A stretch of 64,000 nt of DNA from Ruminococcus sp. (GTDB lineage: Bacteria > Bacillota > Clostridia > Oscillospirales > Ruminococcaceae). This document shows positions 8,317 to 15,977 of the stretch, piece by piece (the first letter of the stretch is position 1; each line of letters starts with the position of its first letter). The notes below the pieces were generated by a model, which did not search any database, was not told the DNA's origin, and saw only the letters and a list, made by a program, of their open reading frames with translations. A program made the position numbers and the translations under genes. Location: positions 73,944 to 137,943 of the forward strand of contig NZ_JAHZAX010000009.1 of NCBI RefSeq assembly GCF_019423705.1, read 5' to 3'.

Positions 8317-8347
8317 AGCGCTATACGATTTGTATAGCGCTTTTTTG
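8317..8347 (+). terminator. Terminator of the first tRNA-Gln operon
   Basis: Perfect stem AGCGCTATAC-GATTT-GTATAGCGCT followed by six T. Confidence 0.92.
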
Positions 8348-8373
8348 TTTGACAAATTTGACAGCATAACAGA

Positions 8374-8399
8374 CGGGCGAACAATGTTCTCCCCCTACC
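8374..8399. repeat. Dispersed intergenic palindrome, GGGCGAAC type (degenerate copy)
   Basis: GGGCGAACAATGTTCTCCCC followed by CTACC. Degenerate relative of the copies at 8709, 30525 and 34502. Confidence 0.7.
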
Positions 8400-8490
8400 C
8401 TGCATATCAAAAAGAACCTAACATATACTTCCCATCTTAATTTTACAGCGCATAATTCGTGACGAAATTGTAAACAATCAAGTTTACCCC

Positions 8491-8519
8491 TTGCAATCTG
8501 TTTCAAAGTATGCTATAAT
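8491..8519 (+). promoter_or_regulatory. Promoter of the second tRNA-Gln gene
   Basis: TTGCAA (8491-8496), 17 bp, TATAAT (8514-8519), followed by AATTAAGTCGTTTGAG. Confidence 0.88.
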
Positions 8520-8555
8520 AATTAAGTCGTTTGAGAGACAAATAAAATTGAACAT

Positions 8556-8631
8556 TGGGGTGTCGCCAAGTGGTAAGGCAACGGACTCTGACTCCGTCAT
8601 TCCGAAGGTTCGAATCCTTCCACCCCAGCCA
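8556..8631 (+). tRNA. tRNA-Gln(CTG), copy 2
   Basis: Exact duplicate of the tRNA at 8237-8312, including the bases just before it (CATTGGGG), but with its own promoter and terminator. Confidence 0.96.
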
Positions 8632-8635
8632 GTCA

Positions 8636-8667
8636 AGTCGCTGTACATTGTATGGCGACTTTTTTTG
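8636..8667 (+). terminator. Terminator of tRNA-Gln copy 2
   Basis: Stem AGTCGCTGTAC/GTATGGCGACT (two wobble pairs) followed by seven T. Confidence 0.88.
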
Positions 8668-8708
8668 TGCTTTTAATTTGTTATCATAACGCAACGATAA
8701 GTACAAAG

Positions 8709-8733
8709 ACGGGCGAACGATGTTCGCCCCTAC
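8709..8733. repeat. Dispersed intergenic palindrome, GGGCGAAC type
   Basis: ACGGGCGAACGATGTTCGCC followed by CCTAC. Perfect inverted repeat GGGCGAAC/GTTCGCCC with a short loop; near-identical to the copy at 34502. Confidence 0.85.
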
Positions 8734-8752
8734 CCTGTAAAGAAAAAAGCAT

Positions 8753-8794
8753 ACAAAAAAACGCCACAACATACTGCTTGATATGCTGTGGCGT
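8753..8794 (-). terminator. Terminator of the cysE-cysS-PPIase operon
   Basis: Stem ACGCCACA-CATA/TATG-TGTGGCGT (8761-8773 with 8782-8794), followed on the minus strand by seven T. Confidence 0.85.
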
Positions 8795-8810
8795 TTTATT
8801 ATTACGCTTT

Positions 8811-9695
8811 TTATTCGGCGCTTGTGTCTGTATCTGAAAGGCTTTCAGAGCTTTCTGCTGTGCTGTCTGAGCTGTCGGCTGCAAAAGCTGCGCTGCTTTT
8901 ATTCTCGCCGTAGGTGGACATATAGACCTTTGTGAACTGGATATCCTCAGTTGGCTGCAAGGTCTCTGAGTCTGTGATATCTGCGGCGCAGATCGTATCG
9001 TAGATATCCATTCCGTCGTAGACCTGTCCGAAGATCGTGTACTGCTGGGAGAAGTTCAGTACGCCGCCATACTGCTTGAAGGCGTTCGTGACGTCCTCAT
9101 TGATGTTGTTGCTGTCGGCAAGCTTGCTGTCAAGCTCTGCCTGCTCCTCGTCTGTGAGGGTGTAGTTATCAACGAAAAGGAGATAGCTGTTTGAGACGGT
9201 CTTTTTATTGAAGAGGTGGCCTTCCTCTTGTGTATATGCGCAGAGTGCGCCTTTGAGCGGCCATAGGTTCTTTGAATACTCCGCCTCGACTGTTGTGGTA
9301 TCGGTATCGGAAGTGGTCTGACCGTCGGCCTGCTTTGTTCCGCCGATAAAGTACACGCCGTCCTGCACCATACTTACATATGTGCCGTCATAGTAGCCGT
9401 CATTCACGAGGTCGGTGAAAAACTTACAGTAATTTGGGGCTTCATCGGGGAAGAGCACGGCTTTGAACGTGCCTTTATTTGTCTCGAACACGACAACGGG
9501 GCTATCGTCGGCAGGTTCGTTCATCTGAATGATCTTTGCGTCGGAATAGTCGATATCCTTCTTATTACTTCTGCCTGTGCAGGCATAGAACAGCACGAAA
9601 ACTATTACGAAGCATATTGCGATCATCGAGAACTGAAAGTAAGTTTGGAACTGCTTTTTGCGGTAAGGTCTGATGTCCTGATTATTTTTGCTCAT
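8811..9695 (-). CDS. Membrane-anchored cyclophilin-type peptidyl-prolyl isomerase
   Basis: Peptidyl-prolyl cis-trans isomerase of the cyclophilin family, probably acting on proteins outside the membrane. A basic cytoplasmic N-terminus (RPYRKKQFQTYF) is followed by one membrane helix near residues 22-42 ending in YACTGRS, a weak lipobox. The cyclophilin core starts at about residue 70 (VVFETNKGTFKAVLFPDEAP, then NYCKFFTDLVNDGYYDGT). The C-terminal 25 residues are a Ser/Asp-rich tail (SSDSTAESSESLSDTDTSAE). The gene starts 11 bases after cysS, so it falls under the same Cys T-box control, which is unexpected for a foldase. Confidence 0.88.
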   Translation of the reverse strand: MSKNNQDIRPYRKKQFQTYFQFSMIAICFVIVFVLFYACTGRSNKKDIDYSDAKIIQMNEPADDSPVVVFETNKGTFKAVLFPDEAPNYCKFFTDLVNDGYYDGTYVSMVQDGVYFIGGTKQADGQTTSDTDTTTVEAEYSKNLWPLKGALCAYTQEEGHLFNKKTVSNSYLLFVDNYTLTDEEQAELDSKLADSNNINEDVTNAFKQYGGVLNFSQQYTIFGQVYDGMDIYDTICAADITDSETLQPTEDIQFTKVYMSTYGENKSSAAFAADSSDSTAESSESLSDTDTSAE

Positions 9696-9706
9696 TTTGC
9701 GCTCCT

Positions 9707-11122
9707 TTATTTCTTTCTTACCTTTGTGCCCTGTCTTGTTTCCTCGACGATATAGCCAAGCTCGCCGATCTTATCTCTGAGCTGGTCAGCTTTTGCGAAG
9801 TCCTTTGCCTTTCTTGCGGCTTTTCTCTCTTCAAGAAGCTGTGCGATCTCGGCAGGTATCTCTTCATCGTCGCCGCCTGCAAGCTTTTCTGCGGCCTTGA
9901 TAAGGTCGAGAGAGAGCACCTTGTCAAAGTCTACGATAAGGGCAAGCTTTGTGGCAGGGTTCGTGTCGGCCTTGAAAACGTCATAGAGGGCTGTTACTGC
10001 ATTTGATGTATTGAGGTCATCGTCCATTGCTGCGCAGAAAGCGGCTTTGAGCTTATCAAAGGCTTCCTTATCGACAGCTTCGTCCGCCTTTTTATCCGCC
10101 ATAAGCTGTGCTATCCTTGCGGTGAGCTTGTTATAAGCGATCTTTGCGTTGTCGAGGTTCTCATAGCTGAACACGAGGGACTTTCTGTAATGGGACTGGA
10201 GGCAGAAGAATCTGTAAACCAGCGGATCGTAGCCCTTTGATTCGAGAAGGGAGACTGTGAGGAACTCGCCCTTTGATTTTGACATTTTGCCGCTGTTGGT
10301 ATTAAGGTGGTAAATATGGAACCAATAGTTACACCACTTGTGGCCGAGGTATGCCTCAGACTGTGCGATCTCGTTTGTATGGTGTGGGAAAGCGTTGTCG
10401 ATACCGCCGCAATGGATATCAAGCTTTTCGCCAAGGTGCTTCATTGAAATGCAGGAGCACTCGATATGCCAGCCGGGGTAGCCGACGCCCCAAGGGGAAT
10501 CCCACTTGAGTTCCTGATCGTCGAACTTTGATTTTGTGAACCAGAGGACGAAGTCGGCTTTATTGCGCTTATTGGAGTCCTCTTCAACGCCCTCACGAAC
10601 GCCGACGGCAAGGTCTTCCTCATTGAAGTTATGGAAAACGTAATACTCGTCGAGCTTTGAGGTATCGAAATAGATATTTCCGCCTGCTTCATAGGCATAG
10701 CCTTTTTCGATGAGCGAAGAGATCACCTTGATGAAGTCGTCAATACAGCCTGTTGCAGGCTCGACAACGTCAGGGGTCTTGATATTGAGCTTTTTGCAAT
10801 CGGCAAAGAAGGCGTCGGTATAGAATTTAGCTATTTCCATAACTGTTTTGTGCTCACGCTTTGCGCCCTTGAGCATTTTATCGTCGCCTGTATCGCCATC
10901 AGAGGTGAGGTGTCCCACGTCGGTGATATTCATTACACGCTTAACGTCATAGCCGTCATAGCGGAGATACTTCTCGAGGACGTCTTCCATAATATAGCTT
11001 CTGAGGTTGCCGATATGGGCATAGTGATAAACTGTCGGGCCGCAGGTATACATTGACACCTTGCCGGGCTCATTCGGTACGAACTCTTCGATCTTGTGTG
11101 TAAGGGTGTTGTAAATGTTCAT
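9707..11122 (-). CDS. cysS: Cysteinyl-tRNA synthetase
   Basis: Class I aminoacyl-tRNA synthetase that charges tRNA-Cys. The 471-aa length is normal. It has the zinc ligand Cys27 in YTCGPTVYHYAHIGN with the HIGH-type sequence HIGN at 36-39, the cysteine-specific block ECSCISMKHLGEKLDIHCGG, the KMSKS loop (SGKMSKSKGEF) and the C-terminal helical DALR region. Second gene of the cysE-cysS-cyclophilin operon, 25 bases after cysE. The upstream Cys T-box should raise expression when uncharged tRNA-Cys accumulates. Confidence 0.97.
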   Translation of the reverse strand: MNIYNTLTHKIEEFVPNEPGKVSMYTCGPTVYHYAHIGNLRSYIMEDVLEKYLRYDGYDVKRVMNITDVGHLTSDGDTGDDKMLKGAKREHKTVMEIAKFYTDAFFADCKKLNIKTPDVVEPATGCIDDFIKVISSLIEKGYAYEAGGNIYFDTSKLDEYYVFHNFNEEDLAVGVREGVEEDSNKRNKADFVLWFTKSKFDDQELKWDSPWGVGYPGWHIECSCISMKHLGEKLDIHCGGIDNAFPHHTNEIAQSEAYLGHKWCNYWFHIYHLNTNSGKMSKSKGEFLTVSLLESKGYDPLVYRFFCLQSHYRKSLVFSYENLDNAKIAYNKLTARIAQLMADKKADEAVDKEAFDKLKAAFCAAMDDDLNTSNAVTALYDVFKADTNPATKLALIVDFDKVLSLDLIKAAEKLAGGDDEEIPAEIAQLLEERKAARKAKDFAKADQLRDKIGELGYIVEETRQGTKVRKK

Positions 11123-11147
11123 TGCTTTGACCTCTTTCTATGACCTG

Positions 11148-11819
11148 TTATTTATCTTCCTGTGTGTTTTTCTTGATCTGCTGGAGCTTTTCAAGCTCGG
11201 CCACTCTCTTTTCCAGCTTGACGAGCTGGCGCTTTGTCTGGCAGAGTTCCTGTGCGACGGGATCGGGAATATGCACTTGATCGAGGTCGCAGGTGCGCTT
11301 GCCGTCCTGCTTTACTATCCTTGCAGGAACGCCGACGGCTGTTGAATTGGCAGGTACCGGTTCAAGAACGACGGCATTTGCGGCGATCTTTGCGTTATCG
11401 CCGACTGTGAATGGGCCGAGGACTTTTGCGCCGCAGCCCACCATTACGTTGTTGCCCAAAGTCGGGTGCCTTTTGCCTTGATCTTTGCCTGTGCCGCCCA
11501 ATGTGCAGCCTTGATAAAGCAGGCAGTAATCGCCGATCTCTGCGGTCTCGCCGATAACGACGCCTGAGCCGTGGTCGATAAGCAGACCCTTGCCGATCTT
11601 TGCGCCTGGGTGTATCTCGATACCTGTCAGCATTCTTGCGAACTGTGAGATACATCTTGCGATGACCTTATGCTTGTGAACATAGAACCAATGGGATACT
11701 CTGTAAAACGCAACTGCGTGAAGTCCCGAATATGTGAGTATCTCCAAGGTGCTTGTCGCAGCAGGGTCTCTGTCCTTTATGGTCTGTATATCGTGTTTGA
11801 TATTTTCTATGATAGTCAT
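11148..11819 (-). CDS. cysE: Serine O-acetyltransferase
   Basis: Makes O-acetylserine from serine and acetyl-CoA, the committed step of cysteine synthesis. The N-terminal helical part (IIENIKHDIQTIKDRDPAAT) leads into a left-handed beta-helix of hexapeptide repeats. It has the active-site region DHGSGVVIGETAEIGDYC and the GGTGKDQGKRHPTLG loop. The C-terminus is a long charged coiled-coil-like tail (QTKRQLVKLEKRVAELEKLQ). The ORF opens at 11843, but AGAAAGG and homology favour the ATG at 11819. First gene after the T-box. Confidence 0.95.
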   Translation of the reverse strand: MTIIENIKHDIQTIKDRDPAATSTLEILTYSGLHAVAFYRVSHWFYVHKHKVIARCISQFARMLTGIEIHPGAKIGKGLLIDHGSGVVIGETAEIGDYCLLYQGCTLGGTGKDQGKRHPTLGNNVMVGCGAKVLGPFTVGDNAKIAANAVVLEPVPANSTAVGVPARIVKQDGKRTCDLDQVHIPDPVAQELCQTKRQLVKLEKRVAELEKLQQIKKNTQEDK

Positions 11820-11847
11820 TACGATCTCTGCCTTTCTATACAAAAAA

Positions 11848-12090
11848 GCCTCCGAAGCGTGTTGTGCGCTTCGGAGGCAGATTTTACTCTACGGTCCCAC
11901 TCCGATTTTCTCCGCTCAATATCGAACGGAGCTTTACATCATTAACGCTGATGGAACGAAGGGGAATACTGAGCGTGAGCCGTTGTTCGCCCTCTGCTGT
12001 CAGCCGCACTTCACGCCGAGTCCTTAAAGCCTTGCACCAAACGGCTTCTCTCTGAAAATTACCTCTGCGTTACTTTTGCTGATACGCATT
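11848..12090 (-). promoter_or_regulatory. Cys-specific T-box leader of cysE-cysS
   Basis: Read on the minus strand, this leader has the parts of a T-box riboswitch. The Stem I distal hairpin is AAGCC-GTTTGGTGCAA-GGCTT. A specifier-like GTGAAGTGCGGC (11 to 12 bases around 12006-12008) has TGC, a cysteine codon, after GAA. The T-box sequence GGAGTGGGACCGTAG lies near 11885-11899. A strong terminator GCCTCCGAAGCG/CGCTTCGGAGGC (11878-11848) ends in six T, just before cysE. Uncharged tRNA-Cys should stabilise the antiterminator and allow transcription. TATAAT-rich sequence at 12090-12120 (minus strand) likely holds the promoter. The specifier assignment is by eye. Confidence 0.88.
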
Positions 12091-12135
12091 TATACTATTA
12101 TATTATATTATATTCATTTGCCGACCTGCGGTGAA

Positions 12136-12714
12136 TTATTTGCCCGAGTCGATATATTTCCAATAGCCTTTGAGATAAACTGCGCCCGAGATGATAGTCA
12201 GCGCAACAGCAATCCAAATAAGCACCTCATTCACAAGGAAGATAGGTGTTCCCCAAGTGAAATCGGGGCTGCCCTTTGGCGCAGGGAAAACTATCTGGAG
12301 CACCATAATTGCGATAAGTGCGACCATTGTGAAAGCGGTCTTGAGCTTGCCCCATATTCCTGCGGCAACCACAACGCCCTCGCCTGCGACCACAAGTCTA
12401 AGACCTGTTACCATAAATTCTCTTGAAAGAATGAGCACCACGGCAACAGGGTCGATCCACCTTTCAAAGGTAAAGCAGATAAGCGCCGTCATAACGAGGA
12501 GCTTATCGGCAAGGGGGTCGAGGAACTTGCCAAAGGTGGTGACAAGGTTGTGCTTTCTTGCGATCTTGCCGTCAAACCAGTCTGTAATGGAAGCGGCGGC
12601 GAATATCACCAGCGCATAGACCATATGGTGCGGTATTTTGAAAACCAGCACGAACAGAAGGAAAAACGGTATAAGGATAACTCTCAGAACTGTTAATTTA
12701 TTAGGTAAATTCAT
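12136..12714 (-). CDS. pgsA: CDP-diacylglycerol-glycerol-3-phosphate 3-phosphatidyltransferase
   Basis: Membrane enzyme for the first step of phosphatidylglycerol synthesis. The CDP-alcohol phosphotransferase signature D-G-x2-A-R-x8-G-x3-D-x3-D is seen as DGKIARKHNLVTTFGKFLDP followed by LADK. About five membrane helices over 192 aa. Starts 33 bases after rimO, an order (rimO-pgsA) that is common in Firmicutes. Confidence 0.95.
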   Translation of the reverse strand: MNLPNKLTVLRVILIPFFLLFVLVFKIPHHMVYALVIFAAASITDWFDGKIARKHNLVTTFGKFLDPLADKLLVMTALICFTFERWIDPVAVVLILSREFMVTGLRLVVAGEGVVVAAGIWGKLKTAFTMVALIAIMVLQIVFPAPKGSPDFTWGTPIFLVNEVLIWIAVALTIISGAVYLKGYWKYIDSGK

Positions 12715-12746
12715 ATTGATTTCCTTTCAAAAAGACTTTTGCAAAT

Positions 12747-14075
12747 TCACACCTTAGAGCCGATAAGGTCATAATCCATTGTGTCGTCGATCTTGACGTT
12801 CACATACTCGCCGACTCTTACCTTATCGTCGCTTAGGAAGAATATCTTTCCGTCGATCTCGGGAGCGTCTGCGGCGCTTCTGCCGTAATAGCACTCGGCG
12901 TATCTGTCAAAGCCCTCGCACACGACCTCGATAGTCTTGCCAAGAGCCTGCTCGTTGAGCTGCTCGGAAATTATCATCTGCTCTTCCATAATAACTTCCG
13001 CTCTGCGCTCTCTGACCTTCATCGGTATCTGATCCTCGAACTTCTCGGCAGGAGTTCCCTCCTCGGCGGAATATGAGAAGCAGCCAAGTCTTTCAAAGCG
13101 TGTTTCCTTTACGAACTCGCAAAGCTCCTCAAACTGCTCCTCGGTCTCTCCCGGGAAGCCTGTTATGAGGGTAGTTCTTATGGTGACATTTGGTATTTTG
13201 CTTCTTATCTTATTTATAAGCGTATCGAGGCTTGCCTTATCGCCCTGTCGGTTCATACGCTTGAGCACCTGTCCGTTACAATGCTGTATCGGGATATCGA
13301 GGTACTTAACGAGCTTTTCCTCGCTGGCGATAGTGTCGATAAGCTCATCGGTAATTCTTTCGGGGTAGCAATAAAGCGTTCTTATCCACTTGAAGCCGTC
13401 GATCTCGCAGAGAGCTTTCAAAAGCTCGGGGAGCATTGACTTGCCGTAGATATCCTCGCCGTATCTTGTGGTATCCTGCGCCACAACGACAAGCTCGGTC
13501 ACGCCGTTTTCTGCAAGCCAGCGTGCTTCCTTGACGATATCCTCCATAAGGCGGCTCCTATACTTGCCTCTTATAGCTGGGATAGCGCAATAGGTGCAGT
13601 TATTGCTGCAGCCCTCGGCGATCTTAAGGTATGCGTAAAATGGTTCGGTGGAAATGATCCTTCCGCCCTCCATTGAAAGCTCGGTCTTTGTGCCATAGGA
13701 ACAGACGCATTGCTTATCAACGAGTATCTCTCTAATTATGTCACATATCTTGCCGTTTGAACCGATACCAACAACGGCGTCAAGCTCGGGTATCTCTTTT
13801 TTCATTTCGTCACGATATCTTTCAGCAAGGCAGCCTGTTGCGATAACGGCCTTTATCCTGCCCTCTTCTTTAAGGGTGCAGAACTCAAGGATAGTGTCGA
13901 TAGCTTCCTGCTTTGCGGACTCGATAAAGCCGCAGGTATTGATAATAACCACATCAGCCAAAGCGGCGTCGGAAACGATCTGAAAGCCCTGCTGTCTCAG
14001 ATCATAAAGAATGTGCTCAGCGTCCACCTGATTTTTAGGACAGCCGAGAGAGACCATTCCCACTCTAGTAGCCAT
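12747..14075 (-). CDS. rimO: Ribosomal protein uS12 methylthiotransferase RimO
   Basis: Radical-SAM enzyme that adds a methylthio group to an aspartate of ribosomal protein S12. The N-terminal MTTase domain has cluster ligands Cys12, Cys48 and Cys82. The radical SAM CxxxCxxC is C156-SNN-C160-TY-C163. A C-terminal TRAM domain follows (about residues 375-442). The N-terminus VGMVSLGCPKNQVDAEHIL is typical of RimO rather than MiaB. 442 aa is the usual length. Confidence 0.96.
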   Translation of the reverse strand: MATRVGMVSLGCPKNQVDAEHILYDLRQQGFQIVSDAALADVVIINTCGFIESAKQEAIDTILEFCTLKEEGRIKAVIATGCLAERYRDEMKKEIPELDAVVGIGSNGKICDIIREILVDKQCVCSYGTKTELSMEGGRIISTEPFYAYLKIAEGCSNNCTYCAIPAIRGKYRSRLMEDIVKEARWLAENGVTELVVVAQDTTRYGEDIYGKSMLPELLKALCEIDGFKWIRTLYCYPERITDELIDTIASEEKLVKYLDIPIQHCNGQVLKRMNRQGDKASLDTLINKIRSKIPNVTIRTTLITGFPGETEEQFEELCEFVKETRFERLGCFSYSAEEGTPAEKFEDQIPMKVRERRAEVIMEEQMIISEQLNEQALGKTIEVVCEGFDRYAECYYGRSAADAPEIDGKIFFLSDDKVRVGEYVNVKIDDTMDYDLIGSKV

Positions 14076-14261
14076 TTAAAAATCTCCAATCCAATGCTTG
14101 CCAAAAGGCAGCATTACAGTATTCCAATAATCTATATTATTATCTCACTTTTGCACACTTTTGTCAAGTCCCTTTTCGTCACTATTGTATGACAAAAATC
14201 AAAATATTTATGAAATTTTCACAAAAGATAGGTGTCGGCGATTTGGCAGAGTATTTAAACA

Positions 14262-14465
14262 CAAAAAAAGGCCGGCGCAAGTGGGACGTCAATTTATCAG
14301 CGAGTACATTGAGCTGATAAATTTCGCCGTCCCCTACATTCTTTATATCAACACAAATGAAGTCCCTAAAAGCTGCAACTTTCAGGGACTTCATTTGTGT
14401 GTCGATATATATACAATCAATCTCGTGGTTGATTGCATTATACATCACTTTTATATTTTTGTCAA
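14262..14465 (-). ncRNA. Candidate structured non-coding RNA with its own promoter
   Basis: Minus-strand TTGACA (14465-14460), 17 bp, TATAAT (14442-14437) is a perfect promoter directly after a lipoprotein gene. The predicted transcript from about 14430 contains a small hairpin (CAATCAA/TTGATTG). It then has a long hairpin with a 17-bp perfect stem plus inner pairs (14351-14400, arms ACACAAATGAAGTCCCT) and an imperfect palindrome of the dispersed GTAGGGGACGG family (14337-14281). It ends in GCCGGCC and seven T (14268-14262). No ribosome-binding site precedes any ATG, so an RNA of roughly 170 nt is more likely than a protein. No known family recognised. Confidence 0.5.
14281..14337. repeat. 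Dispersed intergenic palindrome, GGGACG/CGTCCC type, with inserted stem
   Basis: GTGGGACGTC at one end and CGCCGTCCCCTAC at the other enclose an extra inverted repeat AATTTATCAGC/GCTGATAAATT. Shares its ends with copies at 29851, 30576 and 50198. Confidence 0.7.
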
Positions 14466-14468
14466 GCC

Positions 14469-15323
14469 TTAATTTTTCTTTTCGGGATAGGTGACGGTTA
14501 TCTCGTCCCCTGCCTGCTGCGACCAAACGACATAATCGAGCTTGCCCTCATCGAGGAAAACTGTGAAATAGGTGTCCTCGAGGTCATCGGACAGCAGTTC
14601 TTTTATTTTTGTGATGAACTTATCGTCCTCGGTGGAGATATAATTCATATAGTCGAATTTATAGCTTTTGTCCTTTGAAAGCTCTGTGACTGCCTTATCG
14701 GCGGCTTCATAGACCGCTTGGGCGTTGGCTTCGGCTTTCTTTGAATCGTCATCGCTTATAATGCCCTCGGCATAGGCCTGCGCTTTTGTGCCTGCAAAGC
14801 AAACTTTCCAATCGTTGTCCTTATCAAGCACCATTAAAATATACTGCAATGAAGTGACTTCGCCCTCTGAGCTGTCATATGCGATAGTCACATAGAGCTC
14901 GGCCGCTTTTGAATACTCTTCGCTGATGTTCACGCTGTCGATAAAGCCGCTTTTTTCCTTGTCAAAGCTGTATCTCACACCGCTCAGCTGTTCGTCCGTG
15001 CCGTACTCGTTATCGTTGCCCATATGCTGCTTCATATACTCATAGTCCGCCGCATAATCGTCGGTCATAAGCTTTACCATTGACTGATCGAACTCGGCGT
15101 TTGCGGCTTTGAGGTAGAGAGCTGCAACGTCCTCGGCTTCTGCGAGAGGGTCGGCTTTTTCAATGCTGTCAGTGGTGGTATCGTCAGTTGTCTGAGCTGT
15201 CTGCCCTGCCGTCCTGCTGTCGGCAACAGTCGTAGTATTATTATCGCCGCCGAAATCCAGCGAACAGCCTGTTATAGGTGCACAAGCCAGCACCGCTGCC
15301 GCAATAAGTGTCAGCTTTTTCAT
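14469..15323 (-). CDS. Hypothetical lipoprotein
   Basis: A 284-aa predicted lipoprotein. The signal peptide MKKLTLIAAAVLACAPITGC has a lipobox ending at Cys20. A Thr/Asp-rich linker (about 25-55) follows, then two similar alpha/beta regions of ~110 residues rich in Asp/Glu/Lys (KLMTDDYAADYEYMKQHMG and SYKFDYMNYISTEDDKFITK). No catalytic motif recognised. It starts 27 bases after recX and may belong to the recA-recX transcript. Confidence 0.75.
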   Translation of the reverse strand: MKKLTLIAAAVLACAPITGCSLDFGGDNNTTTVADSRTAGQTAQTTDDTTTDSIEKADPLAEAEDVAALYLKAANAEFDQSMVKLMTDDYAADYEYMKQHMGNDNEYGTDEQLSGVRYSFDKEKSGFIDSVNISEEYSKAAELYVTIAYDSSEGEVTSLQYILMVLDKDNDWKVCFAGTKAQAYAEGIISDDDSKKAEANAQAVYEAADKAVTELSKDKSYKFDYMNYISTEDDKFITKIKELLSDDLEDTYFTVFLDEGKLDYVVWSQQAGDEITVTYPEKKN

Positions 15324-15350
15324 CTGCGTTCCTTTCTTTGCAAAGTGTCT

Positions 15351-15974
15351 TTATTCTTCCGTTTCGTAATCCTGCTTGATATCGTTTATAACTTCTTTGA
15401 TGATATCATATGAATATCCCAGCCGAACGAGGGCGTTTTTCACCTTGATATCGCCCTTTTCGCCGTCAAGATAGCGCAGATACTTGCGCTCAACAAGCTC
15501 ATAGAGCCGCTCATAAACGCCGTCCTCATACTCTTCAAGGGCTTCTTCGATTATTTCTTTTGTGAGACCCTTTTGACGCATTTGCTGGAAGGCTCTGTAT
15601 CGGCCGTACTTTCTGACCTCGACATAATTCCTTGCCAGACCCTTTGCATAGCGCCTATCGTTTATGGTGCCAAGCTCCAGCATTTTATCCATTACGGTGT
15701 CGCATATCTCTTCGCTGTAATTCTTTTCAAGCTTTTTATAAAGCTCGATATAGGAATAGTCACGATAGTCCAGCAGATAAAGGGCACGCTCTCTCGCCTT
15801 GCGGTACTCGTTATCGAAAAGCACCTTTTCCCACGCTGATTCGGGGATATCAAGCCCTGCCCTCAGACCATAGGCGGAGACGATCTCGTGATTGAGAAAG
15901 GCAGGCTCGCCATCCTCAAACTCGATCATATATGTTGCGCCTTTATACTTTGAAACGCCTGTTATTTTCAGCAT
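15351..15974 (-). CDS. recX: RecA regulatory protein RecX
   Basis: RecX modulates RecA filaments. The 207-aa protein has a short N-terminal beta region and three-helix RecX repeats, with recognisable segments ARERALYLLDYRDYSYIELY, YAKGLARNYVEVRKYGRYRA and FQQMRQKGLTKEIIEEALEE. Only three bases separate the recA stop from this start, so the genes are surely co-transcribed and probably translationally coupled. Confidence 0.93.
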   Translation of the reverse strand: MLKITGVSKYKGATYMIEFEDGEPAFLNHEIVSAYGLRAGLDIPESAWEKVLFDNEYRKARERALYLLDYRDYSYIELYKKLEKNYSEEICDTVMDKMLELGTINDRRYAKGLARNYVEVRKYGRYRAFQQMRQKGLTKEIIEEALEEYEDGVYERLYELVERKYLRYLDGEKGDIKVKNALVRLGYSYDIIKEVINDIKQDYETEE

Positions 15975-15977
15975 TTA

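Noticed and set aside
8021..8772. Several short ORFs across the tRNA-Gln genes
   Set aside because: They are translations of tRNA sequence (for example GWKDSNLRNDGVRVRCLTTW) and have no codon-use or start-site support.
14182..14526. Minus-strand ORF of 114 codons in the rimO upstream region
   Set aside because: It crosses the promoter, two strong hairpins and a dispersed repeat, overlaps the end of the lipoprotein gene and lacks an SD. An RNA is the better reading.
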